The notes beneath the pieces were generated by a model. That model was given only the letters and a program-made list of their open reading frames with translations, ran no database searches and was not told the origin of the DNA. This document shows, in pieces, positions 13,491-22,859 of a stretch of DNA of 42,712 bases (within the stretch, counting starts at the first letter, position 1; each line of letters opens with the position of its first letter). The stretch is from Candidatus Cloacimonadota bacterium (GTDB taxonomy: Bacteria; Muiribacteriota; UBA6191): assembly GCA_019454875.1 (NCBI GenBank), contig JACFNL010000019.1:1-42712 (forward strand), read 5' to 3'. The translations under genes and the position numbers were made by a program.

Positions 13491-14540
13491 ATGAATGCAC
13501 ATGAAATAAGAGATGGCCTGTTAAGCCGCCTGGCTAAAGCCCAGAAGGAAGAATGTATAGAAATTCTTCTTCTGCTTAAGGCCACAGGCAATGCTCCAAG
13601 GGAAGCGGAACTCGAAGCCCTTTGTGAAAGAGACTTATCCATTCAGGTTCTTTTACCCGGCCTGGTTTTGTATGCCGAAAACCATTTGAAGGATCTGGTT
13701 TTACAAAAGCTTTTTCCTCAGGCACAGTCCCTGCTTTTTCGTCCCCTGTCTTCTTTGTTGGAACAAACAGAAATCAGTACAGCCACCCTCAAGATTATCC
13801 TCGAAGCCTTTGCCAAAAACGCCAGAAATACTGAGTTTCTAGTCACCATATTGCCAGCCTTAAATCCGCATGCAGACCGCTTTCCCCCCAGTTTTTTTGA
13901 ACTGCTTCTGAAACGAAGTGAACCTGAGGTCTTAAAGGCTGTGTTACGAGCCGTCAGAAATCTGCCCCAGCCTGATTTAAAGGCACAACTGTCTAAACTT
14001 GCTTTGGCCTTAGATCCTGAGACTGCCTGCTTAGCTATGGAATGTCTTTGGTTATTGGGTGAGCCCCTCCTGTTAAAAAGACTCAAAGAAGAAATCCCCA
14101 ACACCAATTCAGAACTTCTGGAAAAACTGGCCTTAAGTCTTCATCGGGTCAATCAGGATCCTGTATCCTCAGAGATATTATTAAAACTTTCAGAAAACTC
14201 GGACGAATCCCTTGTAATTACGGCACTAAGGGCACTTGCAATCGTGAATCAGTCACGCCCCTTAGACTCCAGTACCCTAAGAACAATTCTTGAAGCCGCC
14301 ATCACTGAGCACAACCTCTTTGTCAGCCTGATTCGTCTGGAATTGTGCTTTAATGCCAACCGGGAAGAAACCCAGAGCATCCTGGAAGATTTTTTGGAAA
14401 TTTTTGAAGGTCCTCACAAGGCTCAAATTATCCAGTGGATCACCTCAAAAACAAATCCCGCCGGTAAAATGCTAAACTCCAGTCCTTCATTTTCCCGTCT
14501 TTTTATCTGTAAGGAAAAAAATCATGCGACCAGTAGCTGA
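13491..14540 (+). CDS. Helical-repeat (HEAT-like) protein
   Basis: I do not recognise this gene, but the 349-residue product is almost entirely amphipathic helices of 12-18 residues: for example LLKRSEPEVLKAVLRAVRNL, ALDPETACLAMECLWLLGEP and SDESLVITALRALAIVNQ, which recur with a HEAT/ARM-like spacing. It would form a curved scaffold for protein contacts in the cytoplasm, as there is no signal peptide. The frame is open from 13440, but the ATG at 13491 sits one base after the stop of the 37-codon gene, so re-initiation is likely. It overlaps the PHP gene by 17 bases. Confidence 0.75.
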   Translation: MNAHEIRDGLLSRLAKAQKEECIEILLLLKATGNAPREAELEALCERDLSIQVLLPGLVLYAENHLKDLVLQKLFPQAQSLLFRPLSSLLEQTEISTATLKIILEAFAKNARNTEFLVTILPALNPHADRFPPSFFELLLKRSEPEVLKAVLRAVRNLPQPDLKAQLSKLALALDPETACLAMECLWLLGEPLLLKRLKEEIPNTNSELLEKLALSLHRVNQDPVSSEILLKLSENSDESLVITALRALAIVNQSRPLDSSTLRTILEAAITEHNLFVSLIRLELCFNANREETQSILEDFLEIFEGPHKAQIIQWITSKTNPAGKMLNSSPSFSRLFICKEKNHATSS

Positions 14541-15345
14541 TTTACACATGCACTCCTATCATTCCGATGGAGAATTTAATGCCACAGAAATTGCCCGTGA
14601 AGCCGAGTTTAGGGGACTTAAAGCCCTATCCGTAACAGATCATGACTGTCTGGATTTTTATGACGATGAGTTTCCTGAGTCTTTGGCATCCATTCTTCTG
14701 ACAGGAGTAGAGTTAAGCGTTCAGTCTGAGGGTAGAGCAATTCATCTTCTAGTCTATGGATTTGACAAAGATGACAAAACGATTCGCAACTGGGTAAAAA
14801 CCTGTACCGCTGCTCGGGATATACGATTTGAAAAAATGGTGGCACATCTGGAGCTTAAAGGATTTCATATCCGTGATGAGGCCTACGGGCAAAAGGACAG
14901 AACCAGCGGGGGGCTGGCCAGACTCTGTGTCCGCACAGGTCAAATCCAGTATGCCCAGACCCTGTTTAACGAGATTTTGCATCACCCTGACTGCGATGCA
15001 TCAAGCTACCTTGTTTTTCCCGAACTCTCATCTGTTTTGGAAGATTTGCGAAGCCAGCCCGGATTTTGCATCCTGGCCCACCCTGGGGTAGAATTCTTCA
15101 AACAGGAAGCAAAACTGATTTCTCTGTTTGAAGCTGGTCTTGATGGAATTGAGGTCGTACACCCATCTCACAACCGCACACAAAGAGTATGGTATAAAAA
15201 GATCTGTGGACAGCATCAAAAGATAGTGACTGGTGGCAGTGATTTTCATAATCCAAGGTACAGTCCGATTGGTATCGGACGAATGGGTCTTGATGAGAAT
15301 CAGTGGCAGAATCTGAATCGGCAATGGAAAGGAAACCTGAACTGA
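14524..15345 (+). CDS. PHP-domain metal-dependent phosphoesterase (TrpH/RNase AM-like)
   Basis: This 273-residue enzyme carries the four PHP motifs: DLHMHSYHSDGEF, SVTDHDCLDFY, the GVELS segment and HLLVYGF, then ILAHPGVEF, GIEVVHPSHN and GGSDFHNP. These bind two or three metals. The layout matches the YciV/TrpH group, which removes phosphate from 3',5'-nucleoside bisphosphates and trims RNA 5' ends, though substrate cannot be read from sequence. The insert of about 100 residues between motifs II and III is also typical. It starts inside the helical-repeat gene and its stop is merged with the next start (TGATG at 15343-15347). Confidence 0.87.
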   Translation: MRPVADLHMHSYHSDGEFNATEIAREAEFRGLKALSVTDHDCLDFYDDEFPESLASILLTGVELSVQSEGRAIHLLVYGFDKDDKTIRNWVKTCTAARDIRFEKMVAHLELKGFHIRDEAYGQKDRTSGGLARLCVRTGQIQYAQTLFNEILHHPDCDASSYLVFPELSSVLEDLRSQPGFCILAHPGVEFFKQEAKLISLFEAGLDGIEVVHPSHNRTQRVWYKKICGQHQKIVTGGSDFHNPRYSPIGIGRMGLDENQWQNLNRQWKGNLN

Positions 15346-17732
15346 TGTTGAGAATTTTACTTGGGCTTTTATTCCTGGTGCAGGCTGAATGTTCCACCTA
15401 TACAATGGGTGTGGAAGCATTTTTGTCAGCCCGCTACAAAGATGCCATGGAACATTTTCGTAAAGCTATTGCCGCTAACGAAAATTCGGCCAATGCCTAT
15501 TATTACATTGGAAAAATGTTTTTGCTGGCCAAAGATCCCGTCAATGCCTACCAGAATTTTCTCTTTGCCTTTAAACTAGGCTGTAACCTTGATGAATTAG
15601 GCAGAGATACAGACAACTCAATCACCCAGCTTCTAAGCTCCCTGCCTGCCGAACAGTCGATGGCCTTACATTCCAAAGCCATAGAGGAAGGTATTTATGC
15701 CTCTCCCTCGGTCTACTATGTCATAAATCAGCTCCGACAGCAGGATGCCGGGGAAGAAATCCTGGCCCTTTTAAAAAAGGCTGAGGCTTCAGATTCCTTT
15801 CTTAAGGGTCAGAAATATCTGACTACCTACCTTTCCAACATCTACTACTGGGCCTCCATTGTAAACGCCAGAAAAAATCAGCAGTTTGAAGCATTGGAGC
15901 AGTTACGCAAGGCCATTCGTTTCGATTCGGGATTAAAAATCGCCCAGGATGCCTACGAAAAACTGAATCAGCAGATGCGTCGCCGTTACCAGACCCATTT
16001 TGATGCTGGTGAAAAAGCTCTGAGGGAAAAGCAGTATGATGAGGCTACAAAAGCATTTGAACAAGCCCTTTTGGTGTTCCCCGATGACAATACAGCCAGA
16101 CGAAAAATTGAAACCGTAAAACTTCACAAAGCTTCCAATGAAAATACCAACAAAGCCGAGCAACTGGTAAAAACCGGACAGTATGAAGAAGCTGCGCAAC
16201 TTTTGCGGTTTGCCACTTCCGCTGACCCTGAAAACTTCCGTGCTGTGAATCTTCTTAAAGATGCTGAGGCCGGAATCATGCAGAAGTTAAATCTTCGCAT
16301 CAGCCGCGAGCAAAAAACCGAGCAACTGGAACAGTCGTTTTTATCTTCCACGGCTTCCGCAGTGAATGCCATGAAAGCAGAACGCTTTGATGAGGCCATC
16401 AAACTTTACACCCAGGCCCTTGAAATCCGCCCTGATCACAAGGACAGCCAGGATGGCCTGGCCGAAGCAAAACGAAGAGGCGCACTAAAAAAGGATCTGG
16501 AACGGGCTGAGGAACTGATGCGTTCTTCCAGATTTGCTGAAGCCTACCCAATTCTTATTGCCCTGTCCCGTGAAAATCCCCCACCTGCCAACCTTCAGGC
16601 CATGCTTGTACCCTGTCTTTATCATACTCAGAGATGGGATGAACTTTTACCCGTAGGCAGAAATATTCTGGCCTTTCAGCCACAGAACAAAGAAGTTCTT
16701 TATTATATGGCCATTGCCTTTCAAAAACTCCATGAAGCCCAGCAAATGGAAGATGGCATGGAACAATACGAAGCCTTCCTTGAAAGAATTATCCGGGTTG
16801 ATCCATCGTATCTGGATGCTTCCAAAAGGCTTGATTCCATCAAAAGGGATCGCTGGATGCCTGTAGTGTTTCTGGTCATGATTCTTTTGTCCATTGGGGC
16901 CTTGGCCCTGTGGTGGTATAAAACAAGGGATCAAAGAAAAAAAAGTCAGTATGTTTTTCAAATGGACGAATACACCCGTACAGAAAACTGGGAAAAATTG
17001 AGGGAGATGTTTCAGGACTTTTACTCCATTGATTTTGATGCCCGTGAAACCATCAAGGTTTTACCAACCTTTATGCAGGCCCAGGTGGAATGCTCTGACT
17101 TTGACGAGGCTCTTAAAACTGGTACCAGAATTCTTGCTGTTATGCCGGAACACCGTCAGGCCAAGATTCAAATGGCTCGCGCGCACTATGGAAAAGGTGC
17201 CTTTCCTCCCAATACCGTAAAGTTCTTCAAGGAACTTTTAGACAGTGAGTTTATCAGTGACACACTCGTGGAGTTTATGGGAGAGCAGATTTTGAACCAG
17301 GATTTAAAAAGTGATGATACTGCCCCGATTCTGAAAAAATATGTCTCCCTGCATCCTGAAAATGATAAAGCCAGAAAAATGCTTCTGGACATGGTATACA
17401 AGGATAAAAGAATCGATAAACAGGTGCTGGAATTATTACAGCTTGAGGTGCAATACAATCCAACCGACACCCGCTATCGATTACGATTGGCCGAGTACCA
17501 CCTTACCAAAAAGAATCCCGAGGAATGTATTCGACTCTGTGAAGAAGTCATCAATATTGATGTGACCGAGAAAAAACTTCATGGGGTTCTGTTTGAAGCC
17601 TATGAACAGCTCAATCAGCTGGATCAGTTACAGCCTGTTTATGATGCCCTTTTGCAGACCTATCCCAACAATATCGTGATCCAGGAAGCCGCAGCCAGGG
17701 TCAGAATGCGCAATCAGGCAGCAGGTGCATGA
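15345..17732 (+). CDS. Bitopic TPR protein: signal peptide, TPRs, membrane segment, TPRs
   Basis: This is a 795-residue protein. A hydrophobic N-terminus (LRILLGLLFLVQAECSTYTM) looks like a cleavable signal, followed by about 480 residues of tetratricopeptide repeats (such as ARYKDAMEHFRKAIAANENS and ERFDEAIKLYTQALEIRPDH). A membrane segment at about 503-526 (MPVVFLVMILLSIGALALWW) is followed by KTRDQRKK, and then more TPRs to the end. This predicts an outer TPR half in the periplasm and an inner half in the cytoplasm, bridging the membrane. The frame is open from 15303, but the ATG at 15345 overlaps the PHP stop as TGATG. No enzyme motif is seen; it is likely a scaffold. The next gene encodes a protein of the same layout. 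Confidence 0.8.
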   Translation: MLRILLGLLFLVQAECSTYTMGVEAFLSARYKDAMEHFRKAIAANENSANAYYYIGKMFLLAKDPVNAYQNFLFAFKLGCNLDELGRDTDNSITQLLSSLPAEQSMALHSKAIEEGIYASPSVYYVINQLRQQDAGEEILALLKKAEASDSFLKGQKYLTTYLSNIYYWASIVNARKNQQFEALEQLRKAIRFDSGLKIAQDAYEKLNQQMRRRYQTHFDAGEKALREKQYDEATKAFEQALLVFPDDNTARRKIETVKLHKASNENTNKAEQLVKTGQYEEAAQLLRFATSADPENFRAVNLLKDAEAGIMQKLNLRISREQKTEQLEQSFLSSTASAVNAMKAERFDEAIKLYTQALEIRPDHKDSQDGLAEAKRRGALKKDLERAEELMRSSRFAEAYPILIALSRENPPPANLQAMLVPCLYHTQRWDELLPVGRNILAFQPQNKEVLYYMAIAFQKLHEAQQMEDGMEQYEAFLERIIRVDPSYLDASKRLDSIKRDRWMPVVFLVMILLSIGALALWWYKTRDQRKKSQYVFQMDEYTRTENWEKLREMFQDFYSIDFDARETIKVLPTFMQAQVECSDFDEALKTGTRILAVMPEHRQAKIQMARAHYGKGAFPPNTVKFFKELLDSEFISDTLVEFMGEQILNQDLKSDDTAPILKKYVSLHPENDKARKMLLDMVYKDKRIDKQVLELLQLEVQYNPTDTRYRLRLAEYHLTKKNPEECIRLCEEVINIDVTEKKLHGVLFEAYEQLNQLDQLQPVYDALLQTYPNNIVIQEAAARVRMRNQAAGA

Positions 17733-20494
17733 GAACCGGATTCCTGTTCTGTCTGTTCTGGCTTCTTAGCCTGAATCCTGATTGCCAGGACATGGATCCG
17801 GAATCACTTCTGGCTGAACAGTGGTTTTTGAAGGGTGAACTTGATAAAGCCACAGAATTGTACAAAAAGGTCTTATCCAAAAACTACGATGATGTGGAAG
17901 CCAATTATGCTCTGGGAAAAATCCATTTTCTTCAGAAAAACTGGGAAGATGCCTGGCATTATCTACGAGAAACCCTCTCCATAAAAAAAGACTACCGTGA
18001 TGCCAGGGCACTTTACGATCAGGTATTGGCAAGGCTAAGAGAAACCTATAAAAACACCAATGACAACTCAGCAGTTGCCTACCGTATCCGAATCCATCTT
18101 CATCTTCTGGATAATCAGGTGAGAGAAGCCGGAATCCTTCTGGATCGGGCTTTGGCCCAGCATCCCAAGGATGGATTTTTGTGGGACCACAGGGCAAACT
18201 GGTTATACAGACAAAAAAAGATGGAAGAGGCCTTGAAGGCTCTTAAAGAAGCCATCAGCCTGCAACCTACCAGTGCCACAATCTTTCGTCACTACGAATC
18301 AGCCTGGTACCAGTTTTACCACAACACCGCACCTGCCGTAAGAAACAACACCGAATCCGAAGAAATAAGGCTTCAGTACCTGCAAAAGCTAAAAGAAGCT
18401 GGGGTTTTAGGTACCGAAGAGATTAAGTCCGAAGAAACAAAAGCTGAAACCACATCGGTTATCAGTGAGGAATCTTTAGACAACCCGGTTACGGATATCC
18501 CGGCAAAAGGGGATCAGGAGTTTTTTCAAAGACTTCTGGCCCAGCAGGCTCAGTTCATCCCACCTGCCCCCCCTCCTAAGCCCGTAGAAAAAAAAGTGGA
18601 AGAAGCACAGTATGTACCTCCCCCTACCAGCACAATCATTTCAGAAACTGCTGAAAATGTCCAAAAGGAACTGGTTGCCAATGCTCTTAGGGCCTATGAG
18701 GAAAAGAACTGGAATCTGGCTGTAAACAGTTATACCGTCCTTGTTTTTAACAACCCTTCCAACGATGAATTTAAGGAGAAGCTTGAAAAGGCCAAGGCCT
18801 ATGATGACTTTGAAGCCAGACTTCTGGCTGCCCGCCGGGAGTTCGCCCTGGCCAGCCGCAATCCTGCCCTCCTGGACTCAGCCAGAGAGCTATTTTTGGC
18901 CCTGGAAAAGGACATCTATTTTGACTTGTATCACAAAAAAGGATTTGAGGATTATCTTGGAAAAATTGCCTTTCAAAAGGGTAACTTCCGGCAGGCCTCG
19001 GATTTATTCACTGCCTGGCTTAAAAATGAACCCAGGGATGAAGAAATCTTATGGCTTAATATTCTTTGTATCGACGCTTTAGGGGAATGGGACCAGGCCC
19101 ATGAGGCCCTGAAGCAGGCGGAAGATACCTTGGGACAAAAAATGGTCCAATGGGATGGAATTGGACGGCTACGAACCAAACTGACTGTATGGAACCTGCG
19201 GTATGTCTTCATTTTTCTGGCTCTACTATGGATTGCTCTGACAATTGCCTATACCAGCTACAAAAGTGTTATTGCCAAACGAAAACTCGATCGCCGTCGT
19301 AATTTTGATCTGATCCGTGAATACAATGCAGATAAAAGTTATAAGCAGATGATTAAACTGATTGATGAAGTCCTCCTTCTGGAACTGAGTGAAGCTGAAA
19401 TCTACAATCTTCAGATCCTAAAGGCCACCGGGCTATACCACCTGCAACAGTTTGATGCCGCTGAAAGACAGGTTCGATCCATTCTGGGCCGCAACAAAAA
19501 TGACAATGCAGCTTTGACCTTGCTAGGAAAAATCCATGTAGCCCTGCAAAAAACCGAAGAAGATTCCTTGCTGGCCTACCGGGTTCTAGTATCCAAGGAA
19601 CCATCAAATCTTGAGCTTTTACGCCTCTATTTGGCAACATTAAAAACCAATAAAAATATTGGAGATGAGTTTGAACGAATTGCCTTAAAACTTTTAGAAA
19701 TTGAAAGTTACAACAAGGGCGTACTTCAGGATCTGGTGGATCTGTATTCCAGAATCCAGAAAAAAGGGCCTAAGGTTCTGGATGTCTACAAGCAATATCT
19801 TGATGTACATCCATCCAATATTTTGGCAAAAATTCATTACCTCGATTGTCTTTTGGATGCAGGATCCTATATTGAAGCCGTAAAAACTGGCAAAGAGCTT
19901 TTAAACAATAACCCAGATCTGGATAAGGCTCATCGCCTTCTGATTCAGGCATTTGACAAGCTCTCCATGCACGATGAAATGAAATCCTTTTATTCACAGT
20001 TAAGCCTGGAATACCCCCAGAGTTCCCTGGTGCAGAATATGTATGACCTGATCCAGGAAAACTACCGCAGTAGCAGTAGTGCCATGCACGATGATATCGA
20101 AGAATCTCTGGTATCCGAAGATGCTCCTAAAGAGATCTTTCATAAAGCCAAATCCCTCCTTGAGCAGGGAGACACCAAAGCAGCCATTGTAAAATTGCAG
20201 CAGGTGTATCAGGATGAACGATTTGCCTATGAAGCCGCAATGCTCTTGACAGAGGCTTTTCTTAATCTCAACGATCCTACAAGTGCCCAGCTTTATTTTG
20301 AACCTATGCTGACCCAGCCCCGACAGCTCGATACACATTCCATGGAAGTGGTATACCGTATGGGCAACTACTACGGTGAGAAAAAACTCAGAAAAAAATC
20401 ACTTCAGTGTTTCCAGCTGATTGCCAGAAACGATGTCTCCTACAAGGATACATTCCAAAAAATTGAGTTGTTGGGACTGGAAAGAAGTCCCTGA
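17729..20494 (+). CDS. Second bitopic TPR protein of the same architecture
   Basis: This 921-residue protein mirrors its upstream neighbour. It has a signal peptide (MRTGFLFCLFWLLSLNPDCQ), TPRs (LKGELDKATELYKKVLSKNY, then VEANYALGKIHFLQKNWEDA), a proline-rich spacer around residue 270 (FIPPAPPPKPVEKK), and more TPRs. A membrane segment at about 490-512 (YVFIFLALLWIALTIAYTSY) precedes a basic stretch and a cytoplasmic TPR half of some 400 residues. Overlap ATGA with the upstream gene implies equal expression. Shared layout but limited sequence similarity suggests an ancient duplication. The role is inferred to be a trans-membrane scaffold. The pair may form a heterodimer. Confidence 0.8.
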   Translation: MRTGFLFCLFWLLSLNPDCQDMDPESLLAEQWFLKGELDKATELYKKVLSKNYDDVEANYALGKIHFLQKNWEDAWHYLRETLSIKKDYRDARALYDQVLARLRETYKNTNDNSAVAYRIRIHLHLLDNQVREAGILLDRALAQHPKDGFLWDHRANWLYRQKKMEEALKALKEAISLQPTSATIFRHYESAWYQFYHNTAPAVRNNTESEEIRLQYLQKLKEAGVLGTEEIKSEETKAETTSVISEESLDNPVTDIPAKGDQEFFQRLLAQQAQFIPPAPPPKPVEKKVEEAQYVPPPTSTIISETAENVQKELVANALRAYEEKNWNLAVNSYTVLVFNNPSNDEFKEKLEKAKAYDDFEARLLAARREFALASRNPALLDSARELFLALEKDIYFDLYHKKGFEDYLGKIAFQKGNFRQASDLFTAWLKNEPRDEEILWLNILCIDALGEWDQAHEALKQAEDTLGQKMVQWDGIGRLRTKLTVWNLRYVFIFLALLWIALTIAYTSYKSVIAKRKLDRRRNFDLIREYNADKSYKQMIKLIDEVLLLELSEAEIYNLQILKATGLYHLQQFDAAERQVRSILGRNKNDNAALTLLGKIHVALQKTEEDSLLAYRVLVSKEPSNLELLRLYLATLKTNKNIGDEFERIALKLLEIESYNKGVLQDLVDLYSRIQKKGPKVLDVYKQYLDVHPSNILAKIHYLDCLLDAGSYIEAVKTGKELLNNNPDLDKAHRLLIQAFDKLSMHDEMKSFYSQLSLEYPQSSLVQNMYDLIQENYRSSSSAMHDDIEESLVSEDAPKEIFHKAKSLLEQGDTKAAIVKLQQVYQDERFAYEAAMLLTEAFLNLNDPTSAQLYFEPMLTQPRQLDTHSMEVVYRMGNYYGEKKLRKKSLQCFQLIARNDVSYKDTFQKIELLGLERSP

Positions 20495-20512
20495 TTATCC
20501 GATAGCTGAAGC

Positions 20513-20926
20513 ATGCGATGCTTTATACTGATTGCGACATTTAGTCTGCTAATTTCCATGAGCCATGCTATTCAGGCGGTTCGTGGCAAGGTGCAGATCA
20601 AGGAAACCAAGACCAGAGCCCAGCTCTCCATCCTGATTCAGGTGGTTGAAGAGGATTATATTCCCGCCGAATCTAGCCTGGAAAAAGAAATTCTGGAGAT
20701 CATCAAGGATTCTTTAAGAACTCATCTCAGAAGAGCATCAGAATTAAAAAACTTCAAACAGTTCACCCATGTATTTGTCAGTATTCTGGATAACAGCCAG
20801 GATGAAAGGGTCTTTGCTGTATTCACAAAAACCCCTTCCCATCCTAAGCCGTTTTTACATATTTTTGATCGCAATCAGGTGGTGGCCAAGGGTGATTCTG
20901 ATCAGAGTGATGGCAACATCGACTGA
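20513..20926 (+). CDS. Small secreted protein of unknown function
   Basis: I do not recognise this 137-residue protein. It begins with a clear signal peptide (MRCFILIATFSLLISMSHA), and cleavage after SHA would leave about 118 residues. The mature part is mixed, with strand-like RGKVQIKETKTRAQLSILIQ and a helix around EKEILEIIKDSLRTHLRR, and a charged acidic tail (KGDSDQSDGNID). No cysteines remain. It is the last gene of the operon and its 3' end overlaps the convergent glyS gene by 25 bases. No ribosome site is obvious. It may act with the periplasmic TPR halves, which is inference. Confidence 0.65.
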   Translation: MRCFILIATFSLLISMSHAIQAVRGKVQIKETKTRAQLSILIQVVEEDYIPAESSLEKEILEIIKDSLRTHLRRASELKNFKQFTHVFVSILDNSQDERVFAVFTKTPSHPKPFLHIFDRNQVVAKGDSDQSDGNID

Positions 20927-22230
20927 TGAATTTCCTTTCTTAACCACTCAGAAAGCCCGGATATCGGAATCCTTACCTGCTCCATACTATCCCTGAAACG
21001 CACTGTGACGGCCTGATCTTCAAGGCTTTCAAAATCAAAGGTGACACAATATGGAGTGCCGATTTCATCATATCTGCGATACCGTTTGCCAATTTGCCCA
21101 GTCACATCAAATTCTGTTCTAAACCCCTGTGCATTCAATTCTCTTTCCAGGGCTTCAGCTGGCTCTGAAAGCTTTTTCATCAAAGGAAGAACTGCTACCT
21201 GCACCGGTGCAATATGAGCCTTAAACCTAAGAACGGTTCGTAAATCAGGCTCAGCCTCGGTTCCCAGATTTTCGACGGAGTATGCCTCACACAAAACAGC
21301 CAATGTCACCCGATCCGCACCAATGGAAGTTTCCACCACATGAGGCACAAATTTTCTTTTGCTATCCTCATCAAAATACTCCATATTTTCACCAGCAAAC
21401 TGTGCGTGCTGAGTCAGATCAAAATCGCCTCTGTCATGAATCCCTTCCACTTCCTGCCATCCAAAAGGAAACTCAAATTCAATGTCCATAGCCCTTTTAG
21501 CGTAGTGGGCCAGTTCCTGACCATGATCCTTAAACCGAAGTTTCTCAAGTGGAAATCCTAATTTTGTGAAAAAACCTTTCCTTAGTTCGGCCCAGTTACT
21601 AAAGTGATCTACCTTGTCCTCAGGATCTATAAAATACTGCATTTCCATCTGTTCAAATTCTCGGGAACGGAAGGTGAAGTTACGGGGAGTGATCTCGTTT
21701 CGGAAGGCTTTACCAATCTGGGCAATACCAAATGGAAGTTTTTTCCTTGAGGTCTTCTGAATCGTTTTGAAATTCACAAAAATTGCCTGGGCCGTTTCTG
21801 GTCTGAGATATGCCGTGGTCGAAGATTCTGCATTAGCTCCAACTGAAGTACTAAGCATCAGATTAAACTTTCTAACCTCGGTCATATTGCGGCTGCCACA
21901 GCTGCCACACTTTCCTGGCTCCTCAAGCTGATCCGCCCTGAACCGGCTTTTGCAGTCACGGCAATCCACCATAGGATCCGTAAATCCATCCTCATGACCT
22001 GATGCCTTCCAGACTGTTGGGTGCATAATGATGGAAGCATCCTGGCCAACAACATCGGGGCGGGTATGCACAATTTCACGCCACCAGAACTGTTTGATGG
22101 CATTTTTTAACTCCACCCCATAAGGCCCATAGTCCCAGAATCCATTGATACCCCCATAAATTTCGCTGGACTGGAAAATAAAACCTCTGCGTTTGCACAA
22201 TGCTGTTAATTCCTTCATATCCACGGCCAT
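20902..22230 (-). CDS. glyS: Glycine-tRNA ligase, single-chain type
   Basis: This 442-residue enzyme charges tRNA-Gly. It is the homodimeric (eukaryote/Gram-positive-like) form, not the alpha-beta form of many Gram-negatives. It begins with ALCKRRGFIFQSSEIYGGIN and YGPYGVELKNAIKQFWW. A zinc-type insert has CRDCKSRF and KCGSCGSR, and the class II core shows STTAYLRPETAQAIFVNF, KAFRNEITPRNFTFRSREFEQMEM and SIGADRVTLAVL. The C-terminal anticodon-binding domain has GTPYCVTFDFES. AAGGA lies seven bases before the ATG. The 3' end overlaps the convergent secreted-protein gene by 25 bases, leaving no room for a terminator between them. Confidence 0.95.
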   Translation of the reverse strand: MAVDMKELTALCKRRGFIFQSSEIYGGINGFWDYGPYGVELKNAIKQFWWREIVHTRPDVVGQDASIIMHPTVWKASGHEDGFTDPMVDCRDCKSRFRADQLEEPGKCGSCGSRNMTEVRKFNLMLSTSVGANAESSTTAYLRPETAQAIFVNFKTIQKTSRKKLPFGIAQIGKAFRNEITPRNFTFRSREFEQMEMQYFIDPEDKVDHFSNWAELRKGFFTKLGFPLEKLRFKDHGQELAHYAKRAMDIEFEFPFGWQEVEGIHDRGDFDLTQHAQFAGENMEYFDEDSKRKFVPHVVETSIGADRVTLAVLCEAYSVENLGTEAEPDLRTVLRFKAHIAPVQVAVLPLMKKLSEPAEALERELNAQGFRTEFDVTGQIGKRYRRYDEIGTPYCVTFDFESLEDQAVTVRFRDSMEQVRIPISGLSEWLRKEIHQSMLPSL

Positions 22231-22284
22231 GATGTTTCCTTCCTGTTTTCACAAATGGGGCGGATTATACCACAGGAGTACAAA

Positions 22285-22296
22285 ATGTATAAATGA
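22285..22296 (+). CDS. Three-codon leader ORF before the anchored protein
   Basis: ATG TAT AAA TGA (Met-Tyr-Lys-stop) has a perfect ribosome site, AGGAG six bases upstream (22274-22278). Its stop overlaps the ATG at 22293 of the next gene as ATGA. Ribosomes would start here and restart on the longer frame. It could equally be chance. Confidence 0.3.
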   Translation: MYK

Positions 22297-22859
22297 GAGT
22301 GGGGTTTTGTCCGAACACTCTATATATGCGACTTCCAATAGCTTTAAATGGATGGAATCTATTACTTTTGTTTCTGGTTATGGCTGCGCCCTGGTTAGGC
22401 AAGTTTGCCAGGATTCAATATAAAGATCTGGAAGAAAAAAATAAGATCCGCGAGATGTCCCTGTTATCCAAGGCCTCAGTACAAGCCATGCCCAACGAAG
22501 AAAAATCCCTGCCATCCCTAAGCCCATCTAAGGCCCAATGGCTAAAAAATCGCTCCCAGAAGCAGGAAGAAGAACCCAAAGACCCTGAGGTTTCCAAAAC
22601 ACCAAAGGCCCAGGCCAGACCCATGAGTCAGGAGTCCAGAGTCGCTGACAGTTCCGAGCAGGATCCTTCGGCTTTTTTGGCTACCATTCGTCAATTAGCT
22701 ATGGAGGATCGCTACGAAGAGGCCGAGGCAGAGTTTTTAAAACGAATCCAGGACAAAAACCTGTCTGTGCTTGAGAGTCTGGAAAAAGTGGATGAATTTA
22801 AAAACCACTACTCCAAACTAAGGGATCATTTTTCGTCATCGGCCAATAAGTCCATGTAG
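22293..22859 (+). CDS. Membrane-anchored protein with disordered linker and helical tail
   Basis: I do not recognise this 188-residue protein. After a short start there is one membrane segment (LNGWNLLLLFLVMAAPWLGK), a long polar, proline- and lysine-rich linker that looks unstructured (KSLPSLSPSKAQWLKNRSQK and similar), then a C-terminal helical pair (MEDRYEEAEAEFLKRIQDKN) that resembles one TPR unit. Two starts are possible, 22293 and 22326 (MRLPIALNG); the first is linked to a three-codon leader. It is divergent from glyS and its 3' end overlaps the convergent DivIVA-like gene by 34 bases. It may be a small adaptor at the inner membrane. Confidence 0.55.
   Translation: MRVGFCPNTLYMRLPIALNGWNLLLLFLVMAAPWLGKFARIQYKDLEEKNKIREMSLLSKASVQAMPNEEKSLPSLSPSKAQWLKNRSQKQEEEPKDPEVSKTPKAQARPMSQESRVADSSEQDPSAFLATIRQLAMEDRYEEAEAEFLKRIQDKNLSVLESLEKVDEFKNHYSKLRDHFSSSANKSM

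Noticed and set aside
13457..14107. Minus-strand frames opposite the helical-repeat gene
   Set aside because: They are antisense shadows; the plus-strand gene has consistent coupling and helical periodicity.
15028..15420. Overlapping minus-strand frames at the PHP/TPR junction
   Set aside because: They are opposite two supported genes and show no recognisable features.
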